Positions 57,626-64,000 of a DNA stretch of 64,000 nucleotides are shown here, piece after piece (the stretch's first letter is position 1; the number at the start of each line of letters is the position of its first letter). The notes below the pieces were generated by a model. The model saw only the letters and a list, made by a program, of their open reading frames with translations. It was not told the origin of the DNA and did no database searches. A program made the translations under genes and the position numbers. Source of the DNA: Diphasiastrum complanatum (Eukaryota; Streptophyta; Lycopodiopsida; Lycopodiales; Lycopodiaceae); assembly GCA_029204225.1 (NCBI GenBank), contig CM055103.1, positions 56,315,078 to 56,379,077 of the forward strand, in the 5' to 3' direction.

Positions 57626-58220
57626 TGTTGAAATGGAAAAATAATCCATCTTGACTTTAGGCTTGTTACAAACATTGTACCATGCAAGTATGTTGTTCAT
57701 AAATGCCAATGTCAAGTTTGGCCTAGATAGAACTCGAGCTACATGGATATGTCATATCTAGTTTGATGATTACAACTTGCATATAGATTGTAGACTTAGA
57801 ATTAGCAAAATTATGCTAGTAGAAACTCGTGGCAATTCACATGCATTAATTGTAAGTGATCCATAGTGACATGCAAGGCATGCACAAAGTGAAATGGACA
57901 AATGCATGATGATTTGTACATTTCTAGTTAGAACTAGGACACTTGGAAAAAGTTGGTAGACATTCATGCATGAGATGTGACAAATGTCACATAGACTCTA
58001 GTTTTCACTTTAGATGTCATTAAATGATGGATGGATGTGGTTCTACCTCGAGCTACCTCAAACTCCATAAATATGTGTAGCTCTCCTCATAATTTTTGGA
58101 TGAAGAACCAAAGCTTTGTAGCTATCTCTTGCCATTTTGGATCCACACAAATTTTGCTTGTTATCTTTCTATCTTTCTCTCTCTAATTCGTGTTGAGGCT
58201 AATGCCAATACACTAATTTC
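57626..58220 (+). repeat. Lone or truncated LTR related to the LTR of element D
   Basis: Shares ordered words with 25510-26369: ACTCGAGCTACATG, ACATGCAAGRCATGCA, GGACAAA/GGACACATGCAT, CTCTCCT, ATGAA..AAGCTTTG and TTTTGCTTGTT followed by TCTCTCTCTAA. No primer site or polyprotein is attached. Confidence 0.55.
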
Positions 58221-58245
58221 TTGTACTTTTGCACGTTAATGATTC

Positions 58246-58315
58246 GCGACGGGTGGAGCCTCAAAAAAAAAAGTTTAATTTTTTTTTTTCAAATTTTGGA
58301 GGCTCCACCCGCCGC
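58246..58315. repeat. GC-rich foldback with A/T loop
   Basis: GCGACGGGTGGAGCCTC at 58246-58262 and GAGGCTCCACCCGCCGC at 58299-58315 are inverted repeats with one mismatch in 17. The inner A10 and T10-11 runs can pair as well. The same GGTGGAGCCTCC word occurs inside the minisatellite. Confidence 0.85.
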
Positions 58316-58455
58316 GGTGGGTGGACTTCCAAAAACAAGTATATCTTTTGTAAGACAAGTATTAAACATTGTCAAAGTTCAATTATTTTCTGATTAATTA
58401 ACATCTTGAAATTTTCTTGTCCATTTTTTAAAATGGATTTTTAGAAAGTCCAAAA

Positions 58456-58800
58456 TTAATTAAGACAATATTTAGCGTGACCCATTAAGATGTACACCTC
58501 GCGGATCGTTCTTGGTGGTGGTAGATCAACAATGATCTTGATCTTCGATAGGTCCGTGGCGATCCCATGTCTAGACATTATATGGCCAAGAATCAAGCCA
58601 TGTGTAACCCAAAATTGACATTTTTCTAGATTCAAAGAGATCTGGAATTTGCGGCATTTTTGTAGCACCTTCTCCAGATTGGATAAGTGTATGAGTTTGG
58701 TCCATGCACGCACAGATCGTCCAAGAAAATTTCCAAAATTTTTTGCAGATATTCTTTGCATGGATTCCTACGCGTATAAGCCTATGACCCAATGAGCATG
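58456..58800 (-). pseudogene. Ty3/Gypsy RT fragment
   Basis: The minus-strand frame 58761-58456 reads L-S-N-L-E-K-V-L-Q-K-C-R-K-F-Q-I-S-L-N-L-E-K-C-Q-F, then V-T-H-G-L-I-L-G-H-I-M-S-R-H-G-I, K-I-K-I-I-V-D-L-P-P-P and R-E-V-Y-I-L-M-G-H-A-K-Y. This is the RT thumb just after the D-D box. The box itself lies in a different frame near 58735 (F-L-G-R-S where D-D is expected). Only this scrap remains. Confidence 0.75.
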
Positions 58801-58879
58801 CGAGGTGATTGTAAATAGAAATAATGGACTTGGGCCCCTTGTAATTAAAATAAAACTTGCAACCCAAAGTCATTTTAAA

Positions 58880-59491
58880 CTTAGAAGTCTATTATTTGAG
58901 AGTTAGGTCCAACTTTGGGCTCACATGAATCTTGTGAATTCTAATGTACTTTTTGTGGACCCTTGGATTAAGTTGGGTCCAAGATGAATGGTTAGAATTA
59001 GTGTACATATTAGCCAGTAGTATTTTGTGGCAAGGGCCTTCCCCATTTATAAAAAAGCATCTCATGTACTCTATTTGGATGCTTAATGAGAAGGAGAAAA
59101 CTCTACCAATTTTTTTGGAGAGAAGCATCCTCACTTGCTATTCACTACTTGCTAATGTGCTTGATTGTGTTTTTCTTTTGCTCTTTGTAAGTTTTTGGTT
59201 TTCTTAGTTAAAGTTTTTGCATTAGCAAGCACAAGGAACATTTGAGCTAACCTCCACCCTCACTCTCTCTCTCCACCTTCTCTCTATTACTCTCTTCCTC
59301 TCTTCTATTCTATTCTTTTCCTTCACAAAATCATGATGAATGTTAGTTTAGTGGAGTAGAGTTAGGGTTGTGTAGTGTTAGTGGTGATTGAGTTAGAGAG
59401 AAAGTAGAGGACTATCTAAAAGTAGCATCTATTCATAGTTAGACACCTATCCAGTGTTCTAACCCTTGTTGACAAGTGGGAGGGCTACTAC
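58880..59491. other. LTR- or leader-like spacer, no gene
   Basis: TATA-like TTTATAAAAAAG at 59045-59056 and a TCTCTCTC-rich tract at 59260-59320 recall 39950-40200. No frame with motifs. Confidence 0.4.
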
Positions 59492-60353
59492 TGTTGAAAA
59501 TTGTCACTTCTCACTTGACATTGGTTCATGTAAATATTGATCAAACATTAGAATATGTTGATGATATGATTTCACACGTGTGGAGCATGTTCCCATGTGT
59601 GAAAGGATGTACTTTTCATGTTTGTATATATCCAAATTGATTTTGTATCATTCTAGTTAGTGTGAACATGAAATGACTAGTTTTTAGTCAAGTTGACTAG
59701 TCACCTACAAATTAGCTTTTCCTTGCATGTGCATGAGTAAATGCTCCCACATGGCAAGTGGATGTTCACATGTGTGTATAGAGTACTAGAAGATAAGAGT
59801 TGACCATTTTCCTTAGATCCTATTTTGTAGGGAATATTCCTATATTCTAGGAGACTAGCTTTTTGGATTTTAGTCATATTCTAGAAGGTCAACTATTGGA
59901 TAAGGATCAAGGATGGATCAAATGGATAGATATGAGTGATGTGGCACTCTTCACACGTGTGAAGGCCTGCTGGACTGTACCAGACTCATGGATGTACTTG
60001 ATCCATAAAAGGATCATCATTTTGCTAAGAAAATTGATGAGACTTTTGCACTCTACACTTTTGTGAGATTTCTAGTCATTTGTCTTGTGATTTTTATGCA
60101 TGATTGCTATCTAGTATCATTGTACTTGTTGTTTCAGGTGCAGGCCGTACAGTGGACAGTACTCCACACGTGTGAAGCCGCTCTCACTAAAAAATGATGT
60201 GTTGATCCATTGCTCTTGCTTAAATCCAAGTGTAGTGAATCTAGATCAAGATCTAATGTGTAGAACTTGATAGATTCATTGATTAAGCAACCAATAACTC
60301 TCTATGATTGTAAAGTACAATCATTATTGTCCTAAAAACTGTAAAATTTATCA
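59492..60353 (+). repeat. Copia-3 5' LTR, about 862 bp
   Basis: TGTTGAAAATTG at 59492 to AAATTTATCA at 60353, directly before the primer site. The 31-bp double palindrome lies at 59572-59602. TTCACACGTGTGAA lies at 59950-59963 and CACACGTGTGAA at 60165-60176, about 160 bp after a TATA-like CATAAAAGG near 60005. The 3' LTR is outside the window, so the start is inferred from the TG and from similarity to the Copia-1 LTR start. Confidence 0.75.
59572..59602 (+). promoter_or_regulatory. U3 double-palindrome module, copy 4
   Basis: TCACACGTGTGG, AGCATGTTCC, CATGTGTGA, 80 bp after the LTR start; the best-preserved copy. Confidence 0.65.
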
Positions 60354-60365
60354 TGGTATCAGAGC
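60354..60365 (+). other. Copia-3 primer-binding site
   Basis: TGGTATCAGAGC after the LTR. The leader (584 bp) carries another TTCACACGTGTGAA at 60515-60528. Confidence 0.92.
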
Positions 60366-60949
60366 TAAGTAAGAGAGTGATCATTGAATCATAAATCTTG
60401 TAAAGATCATTGGCAAAATTTGTTTTTTGGCCAATACTAGTGAGGGCGAGTTCTTCTAGAGTGATAGCTTGTAATCATTTGGATCAAAACGACTTGGAGG
60501 CTGTGTATGTACTTTTCACACGTGTGAAACCATACAGCAACTTTCAATTCAAGTTACTTTGTGTTTTTTTGGTCCCAAAATCACAATACTAGTTCATTTT
60601 TGGTGCTTTTTGAAGCATAGTATTGATCTAGATTCATTCTAACTAATGCCTATGACCAAATAGTGTTTTGGATCATTGAAGCATTTCTTTTTAGAGTCTA
60701 AGATCAGATCTAAGAGGCTGATTTGTTCAGATCCTTAGTTGAAGTGAAATCTCTAAGAAAAGTGTAAAGCAATTTTTTTTGTGAGAGTGAAAGCTAGAAA
60801 TTTTTGGTAAGATCTTTGAGTATCATTCAAGCTTGTGTGTTAGTTTGATAGAGACAAGCCTATAGGCATTCTAGTAAGCTTTAGGCCACTTCATAGATCT
60901 TTTAAAATTCAAAAATCTTTGTGATTTTTAAAAGAGCATTCATTCTAAA

Positions 60950-63900
60950 ATGTCATCCATGGGTGGATATTTGATGGAACCAAGTGAGAGACTCACTTCC
61001 ACAAATTATTCCATTTGGAAAGTGAGAATGGAATCACTCCTAGTGATCCATGATCTATATGACATAGTTCAAGGAGTAGAGGAAGAGCCTCAAACTCCCC
61101 AAGAACAAGCCAAATACAAGAAGAGAGCAAGATTAGCTCTACATTGCATAAAGTTAAATGTATGCAATGACCTCTTGAAAGAGGTGTCTTCTTGTACCTC
61201 ATCCAAAGAGGCTTGGGATTCATTAAAGAGCATTTATGAATCCAACAATACTTCAAGAATCCTCATGCTAAGAAATCAAGTTTTCCAAAGCATGAAAGGA
61301 AGTGGAGAGAGTGGACAAGAGTATGTTCTTAGGATCAAATCTCTTAACAAGGAGTTAAGTGCAATAGGAGAGAAGATCCAAGATCAAGAACTAGTACAAA
61401 TCATTTTGAATGGTCTAAGTGATGAGTTTACCAACTTAGTCCAATCATTTGCCATTCAAGACTCTCTTCCATCCATTGAAAAGTTGCACAATGTTCTTGT
61501 GGCCGAGGAGAGTAGGCTTCTACACCTCAAGACAAGAATGGATAGCATGTCACTTAATGGAGGAGAGGAGAAAGCTAACTTTACATCTAAAGGCAAGAAA
61601 AAGCAAAATCCATTCAAGAAAAATCAAGGCAAGGAGGCCGAGATGAAGAATGGAGGATCTACCTCCAAAGGCAAAGTGAAGAACAAGGCAAAACTAAAGT
61701 GTTTCTTTTGTGGAAAGAAAGGACACTTTGCCTCAGAATGCTACTTGAAGAAGAATCAACAAGCCAAAGGAGATCAAGGGAACATTGCTCAAGAGGAAGA
61801 ATATGAGGATGGATTCAACACATCCTTAATGGTTGCATCTACACCAACTTCAAGTCAAGACACATGGTGGATAGATAGTGGGGCTAGTTCCCACATGTCC
61901 TTTAACAAGCATTATTTTTCTACTCTTCTATCTTGTAATGACTCTAAGAAGTCAATATACACTGCTAGTGATCAAGCATGCAAGATAGATGGCATAGGAT
62001 CTATACCTCTTTGTTTAGGCACATCTAAAAGGATAGATCTAGATAATGTTTTGTATGTTCCTACCATTTCAAGAAACTTGCTTAGTGTAGGACAATTAAT
62101 GGACAATGGACTAGATGTACATTTCAAGAATGGAGTTTGTTCCATCTTGAAAAATGATAAGTGCATAGCTAGTGGCATTAAGCAAGGTAGACTTTTCAAG
62201 TTGGATGCTAATGTTGCAAGTGAAAGTGTGAACTTGGCTAGGGAGGAGCTAACTCAAGTGGAGCTTTGGCATAAGAGATTAGGCCATCCTAATCTTCAAT
62301 CTATGGAGTCAATGGCAAGCAAGGAACTAGCTCTCGGCCTACCAAGAGCTTTCAAGAAGTGTGGAAAAATGTGTGAGGCATGTGGCCTTGCAAAGTCACA
62401 CAAATCTTCTTACAAGAAATCTTCATCAAGATCTCTCTCTCCCTTGGATCTCATACATTCTGATGTACATAGTTTTTCACATGCAAGTAATGGAGGTGCC
62501 TTGATGTATGTAACTTTTATAGATGATTGTACTAGATTCACATGGATTGAGTTACTATCAAAGAAAAATCTTGTTTATGAAGCTTTCATTAAGTTCAAGT
62601 CTCTAGTAGAGAAACAACTTAGTACTTCTATCAAAGCACTAAGATGTGATAATGGAGGAGAGTACACCTCCAATAAAATGAAAGACTTTTGTGAGATCAA
62701 TGGTATTAAGTTACAATACACTTGTTCCTACACCCCTCAATAAAATGGGGTGGCCGAGAGGAAAAATAGGAGTCTATGTGAGTGTGCAAAGTCCTTGAGG
62801 CTTGATGCATCACTTCCCATCTCATTTTGGGGAGAAGCCATAACATGTGCTAATTATTTGTGTAATAGACTTCCTAGTAGTGCTATAGATGGGATCTCAC
62901 CTTATCAAGCCTTGTTTGATAAGAAACCCAATGTAAAATATTTTAAGATCTTTGGATGTACTTGTTATGTACACATTCCTTTGGAGACTAGAAGGAAAGA
63001 AGATGCTACCTCCTTCAAAGGAATCTTTGTTGGCTATGGAGAAAATAGCAAGGGATATAGGATATATGATCCTACATCCAAGAAAGTAAAGGTAAGCAAG
63101 GATGTACTTTTTGATGAGTCACAATTTGCTAAGAGCTTGTCAAATGGATCTAACCCATTGTGCATTGAAGATCTTGACAAATCCGAGGAGGATCTTGACA
63201 AACCCGAGGAGGATCATGACAAACCCGAGGATGGAGATTTGGATCCAAGTCAAAAGGGGCCAAGAAGATCATCAAGGAGCAAGGCCGAGCCCTCAAGGCT
63301 TACCTATGTGGACAAGGGAAAGCAAAAGGAAGGCTCTACATCTTCTACCTCTTACTCTTTTTTAGCTACATTGATTGAAGAACCATCATCTTTTGAAGAA
63401 GCATGTAAATCTAAAGTTTGGAGAGATGCAATGCAAGTAGAGTATGATGCATTAGAAGAAAATCATACTTGGAATCTTGTAAATCTTCCAAGAGGAAAGA
63501 AACCACTTGCATGTAAGTGGATTTATAGAATTAAGTACAATCAAGATGGATCTATTAGTAAATACAAAGCTAGGCTTGTTGCTAAGGGATTTCTTCAAAT
63601 AAAAGGATTGGATTATGAAGAAACATTTGCACCTGTAGCTAAGCTTGTAACTATTAGATTAATCATTTGCATTGCTACTTTGTTCAAATGGGATCTCTAC
63701 CAAATGGATGTGACAAATGCCTTCTTGAATGGCTTCTTAGAAGAGGAAATCTACATGATGCAACCCGAGGGCTTCATCAAGATTGGTGAGGAGCAAAAGG
63801 TGTGCTACTTAAGGAAGAGCCTATATGGCTTGAAGCAAGCACCTAGAGCTTGGTACTCTAGGTTGCATGATTTTCTCTATTCCCTTGGCTTTGTACTAAG

Positions 63901-64000
63901 TGCTTATGAACCTTCTTTATATTTCAAATGTAATGAAGGAAAGATCATCATTTTGGTTCTTTATGTTGATGACATCATTATGACAGGAAATGATGATGAT
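60950..64000 (+). pseudogene. Copia-3 gag-pol, one nonsense codon, runs off the right edge
   Basis: The frame opens at ATG 60950 (M-S-S-M-G-G-Y-L-M-E-P-S-E-R-L). It has zinc knuckle C-F-F-C-G-K-K-G-H-F-A-S-E-C, protease W-W-I-D-S-G-A-S-S-H, and integrase L-W-H-K-R-L-G-H, C-E-A-C, H-S-D-V and R-C-D-N-G-G-E-Y. TAA at 62741-62743 stands in T-P-Q-stop-N-G-V-A-E-R, where relatives have Gln, so a single C-to-T change would explain it. Beyond it the same frame is open to the window end: V-A-E-R-K-N-R (catalytic Glu), the integrase C-terminus, a short acidic repeat E-D-L-D-K-x-E near 63165-63225, then RT with V-T-N-A-F-L-N-G and L-Y-V-D-D at the very end. The stop removes the integrase Glu and all RT from the upstream product. 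RNase H and the 3' LTR lie outside. Confidence 0.93.

Noticed and set aside
57419-57644. Small proline-rich gene
   Set aside because: The frame is made by the GC-rich CGGTCC patch and has no start context or homologue I know.

Overview
The window is non-coding-rich plant nuclear DNA made almost entirely of LTR retrotransposons in various states of decay. I find no intact host gene. Evidence for a land plant: repeated primer-binding sites TGGTATCAGAGC (complementary to plant initiator tRNA-Met), Ty1/Copia and Ty3/Gypsy polyproteins, long (GA)n runs, GT-AG introns in a MULE-like/SWIM gene family, and heavy nesting. A large-genome plant such as a fern or another non-angiosperm is my guess, based on the GCM1/SWIM-type family and the repeat density. 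Species cannot be read from this sequence alone.

Layout. 1-2.4 kb: two LTRs that look head to head at the left edge, then a truncated Copia (gag to start of integrase). 2.4-5.7 kb: AT-rich DNA without genes, ending in a diverged tandem duplication, a polypurine tract and a probable LTR. 6.1-10.1 kb: minus-strand Gypsy relics; one has lost its RT to integrase core and carries a 535-bp inverted-repeat element (8697-9231) cleanly inside its protease reading frame. 10.4-12.2 kb: two related LTRs in opposite orientation. 12.4-17.3 kb: LTR pieces, a coiled-coil gene relic, a 217-bp (GA)n and a Gypsy integrase fragment. 18553-24413: Copia-1, a complete element with identical-looking 653-bp LTRs, 5-bp target duplication CTTCA and an uninterrupted 1316-codon polyprotein. 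25.5-28.3 kb: an LTR followed by a Copia gag / Copia integrase / Gypsy RT chimera. 28.3-29.2 kb: an unrecognised minus-strand gene relic. 29360-35274: a minus-strand Copia with a few lesions. 35.3-37.1 kb: 5' half of a MULE-like zinc-finger transposase gene. 37.9-39.4 kb: an unrecognised gene-like locus. 40.5-41.8 kb: a second Copia chimera. 43.2-43.8 kb: an array of degenerate 24-bp repeats. 44.0-48.2 kb: a plus-strand Gypsy whose middle (protease to start of RT) is inverted. 48.25-56.4 kb: 3' half of a MULE-like gene, split by Copia-2 (48473-54630, TSD GTCAT, two nonsense codons). 56.7-58.9 kb: minisatellite, a lone LTR, a foldback and a Gypsy RT piece. 59492 to the right edge: Copia-3, with one nonsense codon, running out of the window.

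The functional logic is that of retroelements: LTR promoter, tRNA-Met-primed leader, gag-protease-integrase-RT-RNase H polyprotein, polypurine tract, LTR. Only Copia-1 looks able to serve itself. The most unusual signals are two palindromic G-box-like modules shared by otherwise dissimilar LTRs: TTCACACGTGTGAA, mostly downstream of the TATA box, and a 31-bp double palindrome 60-80 bp inside U3. The internally inverted Gypsy, the inverted-repeat element with an apparent 4-bp duplication, and the two similar gag/integrase chimeras also stand out.
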